From Sodiomyces alkalinus F11 (lineage: Eukaryota > Ascomycota > Sordariomycetes > Glomerellales > Plectosphaerellaceae), in the NCBI RefSeq assembly GCF_003711515.1, contig NW_021167087.1:772023-836022 (forward strand): DNA of 64,000 nt, in the 5' to 3' direction. Positions 1 through 12,820 of the stretch are shown piece after piece. Under the pieces are notes generated by a model that was not told where the DNA came from, made no database searches, and saw nothing but the letters and a program-made list of their open reading frames with translations. A program made the translations under genes and the position numbers. The first letter of the stretch is position 1. Each line of letters begins with the position of its first letter.

Positions 1-1470
1 AAAAACCCTACTAGTTATCCTCTAGAAGATCCTCGTTATCGTCGCCTACTAGGATATCTATTAGTACGCTGGTGTATATTATTATAAGATAGAGAATATC
101 ACTTACTCTCCTTAGCGGCCGCGATTAGCGCCCTTCTAAGGCGCGTAATATAGCGCGTGGGGATGCCCTCGAGGTTAAGCGTTATTAAGGTCTTATTTTT
201 ACCGGCGGGGGGATCTTCGGTAACACGTTTACGTTTATTCGAGCGCGGGGTTTCGTTAACTTCTATTTAAGTTAGTATATTATCGTATAGCATTATAAAC
301 TAACTTACCGGCTAACGAGTAACTAGACGAGCCCGCGCTAATAGTATAATTACTATAGCCGCCTTTACCGAAGTCTTTTAGCACTATACACGACGTAAGT
401 ATACCTTTTCCTATAGTATATTTATCGCACCGATAGCGGCCCCGCTTCTCGTTACCGTATATTTGCACGAATAACCCGGAAAGAGCCTGCGAGCGTGTTA
501 TATTAAAATCAGGAAATTTGATAGCCGTGCCTTTGTGATATTTACGGCATATAGTAATTCTATATTTAATCTATATACTTATTAGCGTATATTATCGTAC
601 GTTAATATAAAGATATATACGGTGGGATTATTCTTATTTATATACTGCGAGATTGTACTAGCGCACTTCTATTTAAGCTTTATATATCGAATCGTTAGTA
701 AACTGCTATATAGAACGTGTATAGATATATACAGTTAAGTATAAAGGTATCTAGTAGCGGGGATCCTAACGTTTCTTTTAGCTAGATAAGGGGGGAGGGG
801 GGGGGGGTAATTCTTCTTTATCGATTTTTATCGGCTACTAGTACTATTCGTCGCCCGCTATTCTTACTAGAGATTATTTACTTATACCCTTTTGCGTATA
901 GAATCGTTTCGTCTTGTATAATAGTATATAACCTATCACGTAATGAGTTAGCCCTAATCTGGAACGGTTTTGCGATATCTTACCTTGACTAGTATAGCTA
1001 AAGCATTAAAACTAATCTTTCTGACCTATAAAATCCGAATCTTAGCCTGTTAGACCCGTATAATCGAGCCCTGATACTACCTTAGATGGATCTTACCTGC
1101 GCAGGACCGGATATAGGGGTAACTTACTAGCCTGTCGTTATCTGAAGAGTGAAAATAAGATTAGGTCTGGCGGTGGCGTTATAGTTATGGTAGTAAAAAA
1201 AATTTCCTTATAGCGTATTAGCTCGTTATTACATTATAGACTTTTCTTTTACTACTAGGGTATTTATATATACGAATATATACTATAGCGTACGGGTGTT
1301 TTTTCGTGCCTATAGAGTGTACCTACTAAATTTATAGGGACTTTTTCGAGTTATTATAGTGTCCCCTGCGGTATGCGGTAGTAGGTACCTACCTATGCTT
1401 GACCGAACATTGGGCCCCGCAGATAAAGGTACCCATACTAAGGTACCTTAGGTAATTTCTTAGCTGGGTA
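1..1470. repeat. RIP-degraded repeat relic, no intact gene
   Basis: This stretch is visibly different from the rest of the window. It is full of TpA steps and retains many CpG/CGCG runs, but CpA and TpG are scarce and every frame is broken by stops. That is the signature expected when repeat-induced point mutation turns CpA into TpA on both strands. The only readable piece is a 62-codon minus-strand fragment (280-468) described separately. A run of G lies near 790-807. The right edge is gradual; ordinary base composition returns near 1470, after a 14-bp palindrome CTAAGGTACCTTAG at 1438-1451. The parent was probably a transposon or a duplicated gene, but the class cannot be told from what is left. 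Confidence 0.75.
280..468 (-). pseudogene. Relic of a DUF3716-like cysteine-motif protein
   Basis: The 62-codon open stretch reads as a Cys-rich motif whose spacing (RCDKY, then GKG, then SCIVL, then SNY and SYSL) resembles the DUF3716 domain common in lineage-specific fungal proteins. As I remember that family, the three Tyr positions should be Cys. A TGC to TAC change is exactly what RIP produces at TpG, so the three substitutions fit the surrounding mutation pattern. No start methionine context, upstream exon or continuation survives. Family assignment is from memory of the motif and needs a profile search; a chance open frame is the alternative. Confidence 0.4.
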
Positions 1471-2337
1471 CTTCTGAGCTTGACCTCTCCACAGGGCTGG
1501 AAAATCTTACCCAGACCTCACCACCATCTCCTCCCACTGTCTCCTCTATCACCACGAACACCACCACTCACTGGCCACTGGCGGGCGTCTGTTTCGCCCA
1601 ACCGGCTTCTTTCTCCAGCAATGGTTCAAAGTCCCTTCGGTCATCGAAGTCCGGCCGCCACTGGTCCCTTTCTCCTGGAGTTGCAGTTGCCCGCCACGCC
1701 CACAACCTCCGTTACCTCCCAGCAACGTGATGGTCTGTCAGACTCTGTGTCTTCTTGCCACTGATCCCAGGACTATACAGCGTACCCACTGCATCCGCCC
1801 ATCTCCTCAAAAAATGGAATGATGCTGGGGCAATGGGGTATTTACGGCCTTTCACCTGGCCCTTTCTATGCCGCCCAAACATGGGGTCTACCGTCGCCAG
1901 GAAATGCAGTTCCCGTCCATGGCGTCCCCATACCTAACCCTCCACATCTTGTCCCGCCCCCCCCTCCAACTCCCCATACGAGTCCCTTCGGGTACTCACA
2001 TGCACTCGTAGTCCTGACCACAGCCGTGGAAGAGGAACCCCCCACGTCGTCCATCTGACCATCTCATGGCCCCATAGACTACCTACCAGTCGGCTTGACC
2101 AGGCTTGTCCCTGAGCCGTATCCCGTGGAAGGCGGTTGCTAGAGTCCCCCCGCCGTTCTCTGCCTTTCAGCTTTACTCGGAAACACGCACTCTTTTTCCG
2201 AGACTATCATAAGCTTGTCTCTCCTCCGCCGCTCATACCTACAATATATCAAGCTCGCCCCCAGCTTACCCCAATTTTGGTTCCCTCATCCTCTCCTACT
2301 CTCATACCTTCTTCATTCCGACTCTCACACCCCCACG
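1471..2337. other. Upstream region of the monooxygenase gene
   Basis: There is no gene here. Base composition is normal and C-rich. Short overlapping open frames exist but none has a start and codon usage like the neighbouring genes. The last 200 bases are pyrimidine-rich, as is usual for fungal 5' leaders. A weak TATA-like ATATAT lies near 2243, about 95 bases before the start codon. Confidence 0.5.
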
Positions 2338-4573
2338 ATGGCTCCTTCAGCAGAGGCCAGCGGCACTGGCGACAGCGCCCGCGCCAACGGCCAGACCAAT
2401 GGCCAGGCCAGCACTTCCGACTTTTCCTATCCTCCCGTGATCGAGCCTGGCACACCTTACAAGGTTCTGCCGCAGTACCACTCTAAGCCCACTAAGTTGC
2501 GCGTTGCCTGTATCGGCGCCGGCGCCACCGGTCTCTGTCTCGCATACAAGATGGAGAGGCAGCTCGTCCCCGAGAGCTGGGAGTTGACGCTCTTCGAGAA
2601 GAACCCTCACTTTGGCGGTACTTGGTACGAGAACACGTAAGTTGCTTTGGGGAAAAGCGCCCCTGACCCCATACGCCTCTTCTCGCTTCGTCGTCCAAGT
2701 GGTCCAACTGACTCTTTTTTTTCCGTTTCGCAGATATCCTGGCGTCGCCTGTGATGTAAGAAAAATAAACCCCGCCCCCCCCCCCCGGGTTGGCCGCTGC
2801 CTGTCTCTGGCTGCCGCCAGGACGGTCATTCTGGATCATTCCCCTTTCTCTTTTCCCTGAACCCCCACTAACACGCGCGGTTCGTAGATTCCTTCCCATC
2901 TGTACACCTTCTCTTGGGACCCCAACCCCAACTGGTCTCACTACTTCGCCTACGGTGATGAGATTCAGCGCTACTTCGAGGGCTTCGCCGAGCGGCATGG
3001 CTCCAAGAAGTACATGAAGCTCAACACCAAAGTCGTCGAGTGCCGCTGGGACGAGCCCAAGGGCCTGTGGAGCATCACGCTCGAGGACCAGGTCACCAAG
3101 GACACCTGGCAGGACTGGTGCCACGTCCTCGTCAACGGTACCGGTATCCTGAACAACTGGAAGTGGCCCGATATCGAGGGCCTCCACGACTTTGCCGGCC
3201 CCAAGATGCACTCGGCCGCCTGGGACCACTCCGTCTCCTTCGAGGGCAAGAACGTCGGCGTCATCGGCACCGGCAGCACCAGCGTGCAGATCGTGCCGTC
3301 CCTGCAGAAGGTTTCCGACAAGGTGCAGGTGTTCATGCGGTCCCCGACCTGGATCTCGCCCCCCTTCGGCGGCGGCGTCCTCGAGAAGGAGCTCCGCAAG
3401 GGCGGCGGCTCGTCGGAGCCGGGCCACCGCCAGTACACCTTCACCGAGGAGGACAAGAAGAAGTTCCGCGAGGACCCCGAGTACTACCTCATGTTCCGCA
3501 AGCAGATCGAGGCCGAGATCAACTCGCTCTTCGGCATGTACCAGCAGGGCTCCGAGATGTCGAACCAGTTCCGGAAGACCATCCAGGAGGAGATGGAGAG
3601 GCGCATCGGGCCCGGTCACGAGGAGCTGAAGAAGTTCATCATCCCCGACTGGTCCCCCGGCTGCCGCCGCATCTCGCCCGGCGACGGCTACCTCGAGGCG
3701 CTCGTCAAGCCCAACGTCAAGACCGTCTTTGGCGGCATCAAGAAGATCGTCCCCGAGGGCATCGTCACCGAGGACGGAGAGGTGCATAAGATGGATATCC
3801 TGGTGTGCGCTACCGGCTTTAACGTCGCTTTCCGGCCCGCCTTTAAGCTTGTCAACGGCGAAGGAAAGAGCCTCAACGAGGACTGGGGTGAGGGTGTCAA
3901 CCTGTACCTCGGCGTTTCGGCCCCGCGCTTCCCCAACTACTATACTATCGTGGTACGTTGACAGATGTTGAAGTTGTCCGTGATGCCCTGGTGATCACCG
4001 AACCATACTAATTTCTTTTCTTTTTCTTTTCTTTTCTTTCTAGGGCCCTGGTGCGACTTGGTCATCCGGCACGCTGCTGCCCTCGATCGAGACGACGGTC
4101 GAGTACTCAATCAAGATGATGAAGAAGATCCAGCATGAGAACATCCGCTCCATCGACGTCAAGCAGGATGCGGTGGATGACATCTACGGCCACTTTGACG
4201 AGTTCCACAAGACCACAGTGTTCCAGGAGAACTGCAGGAGTTGGTTCAAGGACGGCAAGATCAAGAACCGCATCTACCTCTGGCCCGGCTGCGTACGTAC
4301 TTTGAACGCTCACTCAAACCTATCTGCCTCCCCCCCCCCCAATGAAACCACGCGTGCACCTTCCTGAGCCGAAGCTAACACAATACGTTCCAGACCATCC
4401 ACTTCCTCAAGACCATCAAGGACCCGCGCTTCGAGGACTACAACATCCGGTACCGGTACCCTAACCGGTTCGCGTTCCTGGGCGACGGCGAGGTCAAGGC
4501 CAACACAACGAATGATGTCCGCGGTCTGAGCACGTACGTGCGGAACAGCGACCACGACTGGAGCGTCGAGTAA
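2338..4573 (+). CDS. Baeyer-Villiger / flavin-containing monooxygenase
   Basis: Five exons (2338-2636, 2734-2755, 2888-3952, 4044-4292, 4394-4573) join in frame to 604 residues. The product should be an FAD- and NADPH-dependent monooxygenase that inserts oxygen next to a carbonyl or oxidises a heteroatom. Visible motifs are the first Rossmann turn IGAGATG (59-65), the FGGTWY segment (92-97) that leads into YPGVACD across the first splice, the Baeyer-Villiger fingerprint F-x-G-x3-H-x3-W as FAGPKMHSAAW (209-219), and the second dinucleotide-binding turn VIGTGSTS (232-239). Exon 2 is only 22 nt and is required for the YPGVACD motif. There is no signal peptide, so the protein is probably cytosolic. 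The substrate is unknown and the flanking sequence gives no hint of a cluster. The start is the first ATG in frame, after a CACG context. Confidence 0.9.
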
Positions 4574-7500
4574 ACGAAGAATCTCTACGACGCGCCACGT
4601 TTTCCATTCGAAAAGAATTGCTCGTACACGAGACATATGTACGAGACCACAACGTTCTGGGCCATATCATATATATTTATATCGACCCTGTCATGAAGAG
4701 CAAGGAATGGGGGTTTGGGAGGGGGCGCTTTTGCACATAGCGGCGAAGGGGAGGAATGAAGCATCATCAATTAACATGTTACTTTTTTTTATTCTTATTC
4801 CCAACTTCCGATGGTATAGGGATGACTCGGGGCGCGAGTGGCATCGGAATGGGTTTTCTTGAATTGATTCAGGTAAGGATGGAGGGATTGTTTTGTCTAT
4901 ACGCTCACCTTTGCCTTTTTCAGTTTTTAGGCATGGCCTTGTGTTCTAGAACGATGTGAGAGAGAGAGGTATGAGATGGGAAAATATGAATTTGGTTCAT
5001 GTGTGTCCATTTTCATCGCACCACGCTTCTTTTGCAGTGTTGTGGCGCCAGCCTTCACCCGGTGAGACAACAGTGAGACAACAAGAAAGGGGGGCAAAAC
5101 AAAAAGAAATTATATAAAAAAAATTGGTACTAACGCGTTCAGCTAGGGTTGTCGAGTGGTTCCCTGCGCTACGATGGGCTTCCCCTTTCCTCATACGATA
5201 TGAGCATCTGGCATCAGGTGAGCGAACGAGCCACAGCCAGGGCAGACCAACTGAGTTGCCCACCAGATCATATTCATAGTAAAGCGATCTAGAGCGACCA
5301 AGGCAATACAATACCTAATCACCACATGCACCCAACGATTCAGTTCTATTTTCCATTCTTTTTTTTTTTTCTTCTCCTTTTTTGCTCCCTTTTCTTTCTT
5401 GCCCGTTTCGGGGAATGGGGCGAGCACCAATGTCATATTAGTCCGATGCAGCACTAATCACCCGATTAGGACAAGAGCGTACGGCTTCTTCCACGTTCCC
5501 GTCGACTCCCCTCATTCTGAAAGCAGCCTGGGGTTCGGGATTGAGTCGTCAGTGCGTCACCGAGTTCTTGGAGTTGATCTTGTTGAGCTGCTTTGGTGGC
5601 TTGGTGTTGATAATGATTCATCGTGGAGGGTATGAGGGATGGATGGATCATGGATCATGGATTTACTGACAGGGTGGGCAAAGCGGAAGCAAAAACGAGG
5701 GATACAACGTAGATGCGGAGAACTCAAGAAAGAGCATACTCTTTTAAAACAGACGCAGACGACTATTTCGAATTTCGAATTTCGGATTTCGAGACTAGGA
5801 GACGCTGGCGACGCAAAAGGCCCGAGTGGTTGAGAGAACTTGGGGCAGAACTCGGGGGAGAACTGGGGAAATGGTCTGAGGAAGGCGATCCGAAGCTTCG
5901 TCGTTTGGGACTATTGAGAGGATCGGGATCTAGCCAGCCTGGAGGACGACCGACGACCCACCTTATGCGTGTGGTTGTGGTGTTAGTGCGTCGCCTTCGC
6001 CTTCGCCTGAGGGCTGAGGGGCGTACGTTGTAACTTGTATAAGCCTAACTTGCCTCCTTCGTTGGAGGCATTCACATTATATTCCGGTTCGCGGAGAATA
6101 CTCCGCACATAACTATACAAAAGAATACAACAAGTGCAAAGTAGGTATAAGTGCAAGCGAGATACCCAATATGGCATGTCAAATATGCAGGATATTTCTC
6201 GGTAAGCGCCTACACACCTCATTCTCATTGCACAGACGTCACTCTCGATATCAACACCCCCCCAAGGCGAATGAATCAGGCATTTGCCGATCAGCCACCT
6301 CAAAATGAATTAAGAAGACCAAGTGGGTCTCTACTTTGCACGTCCCTGTGACCACGCAAAATCTTAACCAGATTGCTTGGATGCAATGTCTCGTTCTTGC
6401 GCTAGTGAGAGGGGGAGGGGTGGCCCAAGAATATGTACGTACCTGTGTGTGTGGTGTTCTGACAGCGTGGCTTGAAAGCGTTCCAAACGACTGGACCGCA
6501 ACGAGTACAACGAGTCAGCCCCGAAGGTGAAAGAAAGGGGTAAAAGAGGGAAATGTGACGACCAAAAAAAAACCCCCCCAGGAAAAACAAAACGAAAAAA
6601 AAAAGAACAAAGAACAAAGAACAAAGGAACGGAAACAACTCGAAGCCATGAATGCAGCAGCGATAATCACAATGTAGACCTCATCTATTGGACGGAATCG
6701 GCGTATGGATTTCAATGTCCGATTTGCAGATGCAGACTGCTCCATGGCGATGAAGACTGATGCTGGTGAAGAGGATGGCCCCGAGTCCCCAACCTTGTTA
6801 TGGGGATTGCGCTTGGACATTATCGAGGCCGATTGGGGTAGTTGCCTACTCTGAAAGTACAATGTAAAAACAACTTGCTCATATGTGCAAAGTGTTGATT
6901 ATCAGAAAGCTAGGAATCCCCCTCATGAATGTTGTGAAGGGCTTCAATGTGAGTGCTCGCTGCAAATGGGTGGTGCAAGGTGCAACCCCTGGAATACCTT
7001 ATGTGGATATTTTCTATTCTGTACCCCGGCTCCGAGTCGTCTCGGGTGCCAAAATGGAGGGGTAACAAGGTACGATATTGCAAAGGATACAAGGTACAAG
7101 GATATGCCGGGCATACGTGGTACGGTACATAAGGTACCTTATACTCCGCACTTTGTACCACGACTCGGGCGTTTCCCCCTAAAGCGAGGCCTCAGTGGTA
7201 CCATTACTTTAAAAGTATGCCAGATGCCGACCTAAGAAGTAGCGTCCACTGTCGAAGGAACTGTGGACCCCTTGCCTGGTGGACTGGACTCCGGTCTATG
7301 GGGATATGGGGGTCACAGAGTCGGTGCTCGGTGCCGACCTGAACGACGACCTTGGCAGCTAAGTGGGGTAAGTGCAATAGCCGGGGCAAAAGAGGTGGGG
7401 TAACGAAAGAGCCGCGGGCCATTATCGGGAATTGAACAGATACCATTGGCTCGTCTACCGTCAGCCCCGCAGGGTCCACTATGCCTAGCTTAAGTGGGCC

Positions 7501-9233
7501 TTTCTCCTTCCCCAACGTTCAACGTCAAGTCCAAGGTCAGGCCCGAAAACACCCACGAACCACGACCACCCCAGACCCATTCCCTCGATAAACCCGAACC
7601 CCACGACCGCACCCGGGATTTTACACTTAGGGACGCCATGATTCGAAAGCTGAATGAGACTATCTCCCAAGCTAGCCAGCATCTTGCATACGATATCGGT
7701 CACAGGTAAGGGGATTCGGGCGGGGTGGTGGCGTGTCCGAGTGGGCGATTCGCTGGACTACAACGTAATTATGCCTGATGAAAGCGACTTTGGAATATGA
7801 GATCGGGTCTTTTTGCCCAGAGACAAAAGAAAAGAGAGAGATGAAAGACGGGGAGGGAAAAGAAGACCACGAGTCAGAATATCGTTCGGCCGACGGTTGC
7901 CCCGACGGTTGCCCCGAACGAATTCTCGGGCGGTTCTCCATCATTGCTTCTTCCCCGGACTATTATCCTGTCCTACGAAGGACAATGTCGTCTTCCTGAC
8001 GCTTTCTCTTTCCCCAGACTCTCCAGATTTTCCCCTCCTAGCCGCTTGTTTCCCCGAATCTTGGCTCACCATCCTCCCCCCCAACCGAAAAGAGAAATAC
8101 CATCTTTTGCGCCCCTCGCTTTGGACCCAAAACTCCGAGACGACCAAGACCGGGGAAACGCGATCTCCTTCGTAGTCCGGGGCCCCGGGCTTCGGGGGGA
8201 TCGCTCTTGCTTGAACCCCCTTTGAGATCTCCCCACCCCTCCCCCCAAAATCGGCTCTCCATGCACAGTGATTGCATCTACACGTACCCAACCAGACATC
8301 GAGCATTGTCTTATTGTTTGATGACCTCGTCCGCAAAGCCGGTATTGAGTTACAGTACATCTTCATGTCCTGTGCCCTGCATCAACCCATGCAACATCAT
8401 GTACTGTAGCTCTTCGTCCCGACGTCACAGGTTTTTGGTTTCCTCTCTCTCTGACGCTCGCTCCCTACCTCTCTTTGTCTTTTACTTCTTTCGTTCTCTC
8501 TAATCATTCTATTATAGACTGTCTCTCCTCTTTTCTATACCATCCACTCACCTAGGCCCCTGGATCCACTTCGCTACTGTTCCCGGTCTTAAGTGGCGCT
8601 CTATGGCGCTGTTCCCCAGACAGCAACCACCCCATCCCATCAACCAAGAATGGGGCCCCAGGATTCGCATGGAGCCGCAAGGGGGGCCACAGGCATCACA
8701 GGGACCACAGGGACCACAGGGACCACAGAAAACCGCGAAACGGCATGGAAACCGCCGGACTGGGGCGCGTTCGCCCCATTCCCTTCCTTTGCCCCTCCTG
8801 TCAAGCATCGTCATCACCGCTTATACGGAACTGGGCAAAGCCTCCTCCCCATTCACAGACGTTGTATATGTATACGCCTCCACTACACCCTTGCCGTCGC
8901 CGTCTGCCTGCTTGAACCTATGTGGGTCGTGTCATCCGTCCGTCTTTCTCGTGTTCCCCAAGCTCCCATGAATCCATCGTTCTCGCCTCCGGTTCTCGTT
9001 CCACGTTTTTGTAATTTTCAACATCTTCAGCTCGTATCACCAGCTTTTCCCTCCTCCTGATCTGATTTCGTGTCTCCCTTTCCTTCATCGATCGTGCTCG
9101 TGGCTGTTGATTAAGCGTCGTCAACCCTCAAACTCTCCCGCCTGCTTATTTTCGCTCATGGGCTTACCCGCAACCCCTTATCTTGCTCGCTGACACCGAG
9201 TCCAGTCGTTCTCTCCCCTGGAATAGACAGACA
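4574..9233. other. 4.7 kb gene-free region before the transcription factor
   Basis: I found no convincing gene. Open frames of up to about 155 codons occur on both strands but none has recognisable motifs, consistent codon usage or splice-linked partners. The segment holds a 14-bp palindrome ATAAGGTACCTTAT (7129-7142), a short 9-bp minisatellite (8700-8729), and pyrimidine-rich sequence in the last kilobase that looks like the 5' leader of the downstream regulator. Large upstream regions are common for fungal regulatory genes. A noncoding transcript cannot be excluded. Confidence 0.5.
8700..8729 (+). repeat. 9-bp minisatellite, about 3 copies
   Basis: Three consecutive copies of GGGACCACA with a partial fourth lie about 500 bases upstream of the regulator start codon. 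The array is probably part of its promoter or 5' leader. The length suggests it could vary between strains. Confidence 0.8.
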
Positions 9234-12200
9234 ATGGCCAAACAAACCGAAATCAAAGCCACCATCGAGGAAACACCCGACATCGCAAACCAGGAGAACG
9301 TCTCTCCTCGTAACCACCTCACCCGCCAGGGTTCCAGCAAGCAGCAAGTCCGTCACCGGGCCTCCGTGGCTTGTGCCGCATGCCGGGAGAGGAGAATCCG
9401 TTGCGTCGTCCCCAAGGGCGACAGAGAATGCACCCAGTGCAAACGAACTGCCACTGAGTGTATCATCAAGAACGACGATGAGCGTCGCCGGTATGTCTTC
9501 CGTCTTTCTAGTCTTCATCTCGATGTTGACCATAGTCCAGCCCCATCTCCAAAGCCTACATGTCCTCTCTCTCTGAACGCATTGCTCTCCTTGAGGGTAT
9601 GCTGGCAGAACAAGGTGTCCAGCCGCCACCCGCCGTTCACCCCCCAAAAACCAGACACGAGTCGCACCCGGCGACCTCCGAGATGCAGCCCAAACAATCA
9701 GATCCATCCCAAACCAATGCCTCCTCCGCACAATCAGGAACCAGAAACGCCACCCCGTCCAAGGTCGAAGTCCCCTCCCCGCCCGATTCCGGCAACGAGG
9801 ACTTCGCCATGCAGGACAGCGATCACGCCGACAGCGCCACCCTGACCAACAGCCAGCTGCTGCTGCAGCCCATGACGAAGGAGACGTCTCCCTTCCGGAT
9901 GCTGGACCCGAAGCAGGAGGACATTGTCCACCGGTTGCTCTCCACCAAGGGCAACCTGTCCTTCGACCAGCTGTCGGGCCGGTTGCGCTTCTTCGGACCC
10001 ACGGCCAACAGCCATGTCTACGCCGAATCCCCGGACCAGTTCGACTCGCGGGAGCCGCCCGAGCAGGTCCGCCGCGCCGAGCGTATCATCCGCTCTCTCT
10101 CCGCTACCACCCACGACTACCTCATGAGCAACTTCTGGGTGTATTACAACTCGGTCCTCAACATTGTTCACCAGGAAGCCTTCCAGGCCGACCGGGAGAG
10201 TCAGAACCCCCGATTCTATTCGTCGTTCCTCCACATTGCCATCCTGGCCATGGGGTACCGGTTCTCCGACTACCAGCGGGAGGATATGAAGAGGATCACC
10301 TTGGGGGATCGCGAGAGCACCCTGCACCGGGAAGCCAAGTACATGCTGGACATTGAGCTCGAACGGCCTGGTGGTATCCCTAGCGTCCAGGCCTTGTTGC
10401 TCCTGGGGGACCTGGAATGCGGCGTGGGAAGGGATAACACCGGCTGGATGTATGCGGGTAAGTCAAAAAACCAACGTGGTCTTTCGTCCCCCCCCGTCCT
10501 ACCTTCCACTAACATGCAGCCTTAAGGAATGGCGAACCGGCTCGCGTTCGACATTGGCCTTCATCTCGACTGTCGAAACAATGGCATCAGCGATCTCGAG
10601 GTAGACATTCGCCACATGACGATGCGGGCCTGCGTGATATACGACAAGTACTGGGCCCTATTCCTGGGCCGGCCCACCAGTATCAAGAACCAGGACATCG
10701 GGATGGATCTCCTGTCCAAGCATTTCTCGCAACTCTCGTCGATGATGGAAGCCAACAGCCAGCAGCCGTCGGACAGGAAATCGATCGGCGTCGAAATCTA
10801 CGAACAGCTCATCGAGCTGATGGAGCTGGCCGGTCGGATCGTCGAGACGAGGGAGAACAACCGGGTGTCTCCCGGCAGGGCCCTTGACCATGGCCAGTTG
10901 TTCAGCTCCAACGCCAACGACGGCGAGGACAACGCTTACCTGCACGTCATCAACCTGGACCTCCAGCTCCAGAACTGGTACCGTCGGCTTCCGGAGCACC
11001 TGCAATGGAAACCCGCCAACATCAAGACGGCTCCTTACAGCTTCTTCCTCCTCCACCAGCAATATCACGTCTCCATGATCCTCCTGCACCGGCCCTGGGC
11101 CAATTACGGTTCCATAACCGGCGACGGCACCAGCACGGGGGGCCATCCCTCCCCGGTGTCGGGGGTGCCTGAGCCGACGAAGGACATGGCGAGCGACCAC
11201 AGCCACCAACACCCTTTCTCCCCGGCGATGCACAACCACGCGCTCGGGATGGGCGACCCCTACTCCATGGTCGACGACAGCCGCACGTCCCTCTCGCGCA
11301 GCATCTGCACGCAGCAGGCCATCCGCGTGGCGCGCATCTTCTGGCAACACCGACAGCGGTTCGACGGCACCAAGATCTTTGTCACGGGGATCCAGCACGC
11401 CGGCACGGCCGCCATCGCCCTCATCGCCGCGCTGGCCTACATCCAGTCCGAGTCGGACCGGCGCACCTACCTGGGCTACCTCGAGATCCTCGCCAGCGCC
11501 ATCGGCGACATGAGCCACACCTACCACCCGGCCGCCCGCATGGACGACCTCCTCAAGGCCGTCCTGGCCCAGCTGCGCGCCGACATCAACGACCCCACCG
11601 GCGCCCACCGCGCCGCCGTCCCGCCCCACGTCCTCACGGGCAGCGACCGCTCCCTCCTCTCCGATTCGGGCTGGCGCGGCAGCTTGGACAACATCTACTC
11701 CATCCTGCCCGTGCGGCGCGACTCGTCCAGCATGGCTGGCGGCGAGTCGGAGACGGAACGCACCAGCGGCGGCGGCGGCGGCGGCGCCGGTCCGTCCAAC
11801 AAGCGGCGACGGGCGGCCACGAGCCGTCGCGCCAGCGAGTTCACGCGTCCGCCGCCAACATTCTTCCCGCCCCACCAGACCCCGCCTAAGAGCAGCCATA
11901 GCCAGGGCCAGCACTCGTCCTTCGGGGCGCACCCTCACGCTCCGCACGTCGACCCTGCGCTGTACGGTCTCGGGAGCGGCGGCGGCGGCGGGGGGGCGGA
12001 CGGACATGAGCACCAGCAGCAGCAGCAGCATGACCACCACCAAAACCAGGGTTTCAGCTTGGATTTCCTGAACGGGAGCGCCATTGAGGCGGACCTGGAC
12101 GATGGCGTCGAAGGGCTTACGCGGCCGGCGGACGATTTCGTCCTCGTGGGGAGCGCGAGTGATGGTGTCTGGGGGGGACCCTCTATGCGGCCCGGTGGTG

Positions 12201-12820
12201 ACCCGGGGGATAACAACAACGGTAATGGGAACGGGAACGGGAACGGGAATGGCAATGGCTATGACATGCCCCTTTCGGAGTGGATGTCTGGACCGGGGGG
12301 GTTGAGTGTGGGGTCTATCCTTAGCGGACAGGGCATGGTCTCCGGCGGACCGAACGGGATGTACGGTGGTGGCGGTGCTGGCGCTAACGGTACCAGCGGT
12401 GCCAATGGCAATGGCAACGTCAACGGCCACGCGCGGACCGATAGCGGCATGGGACCCCAAGGTGGAAGCGGCGCGGCGGATGAAGGCAAAGACGATGCGT
12501 CCAAGACGAATGCTACTACGACATCGGCAAACACTGCCGCTGCTGCCGCTGCTGCCAGCAATGGCAACGCCAACGGGGGCAGTGCGATGGACTGGATGAG
12601 CGGCGAAGGAGGGATGAACACTCTCAGCCCCGTGAGCTTGGGCGGGCTGGTGCAGAGTGCCGTTGGGGACAGCAATGGGCCTGGCGGCTCTGCCGGCGGG
12701 AACGGGAAGGGACAGGCTGGTCCGAATGGGGAGCGAGGAGGCCCTGGTGGCGTGGAGCAGCTCGAGAACGGGGGTTCAGGGGCGCCTCGGAACCACGAAT
12801 TGGATTTCTTCAGTTTCTGA
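9234..12820 (+). CDS. Zn2Cys6 transcription factor with fungal TF middle domain
   Basis: Three exons (9234-9490, 9541-10457, 10527-12820) give 1155 residues. The DNA-binding zinc cluster is C-x2-C-x6-C-x8-C-x2-C-x6-C (Cys47 to Cys76). It is followed by basic ERRR and, across the first intron, by PISKAYMSSLSERIALLEGML, a linker and short coiled coil used for dimerisation. The middle region around residues 200-420 (FWVYYNSVLNIVHQEAF, then ECGVGRDNTGWMYAG, then MANRLAFDIGLHLDC) is the fungal-specific transcription factor domain. The C-terminal 450 residues are low complexity, rich in Gly, Asn, His and Ser with NG repeats, and probably form a disordered activation region. Intron 2 must use a TTAAG acceptor to keep frame, because the CAG seven bases upstream shifts it. 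The protein should be nuclear. The target pathway is not assignable from sequence; a regulator of plant-polymer degradation is one possibility that I could not confirm. Confidence 0.9.

Noticed and set aside
785..810. Telomere-like or functional G-run
   Set aside because: It is a homopolymer G stretch without TTAGGG units and is most simply an eroded simple repeat.
2492..3787. 431-codon minus-strand open frame opposite the monooxygenase
   Set aside because: It is antisense to the long exon of a well-supported gene. Open antisense frames arise from GC-rich third positions. It shows no motif.
7941..8366. 141-codon minus-strand ORF in the 4.7 kb gap
   Set aside because: Mixed charge low-complexity translation with no domain, overlapped by equally open frames on the other strand.
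10658..12460. 600-codon minus-strand frame opposite the transcription factor
   Set aside because: The composition (Val/Gly/Arg/Asp-rich) is that of an antisense shadow. The sense strand has zinc cluster and TF domain.
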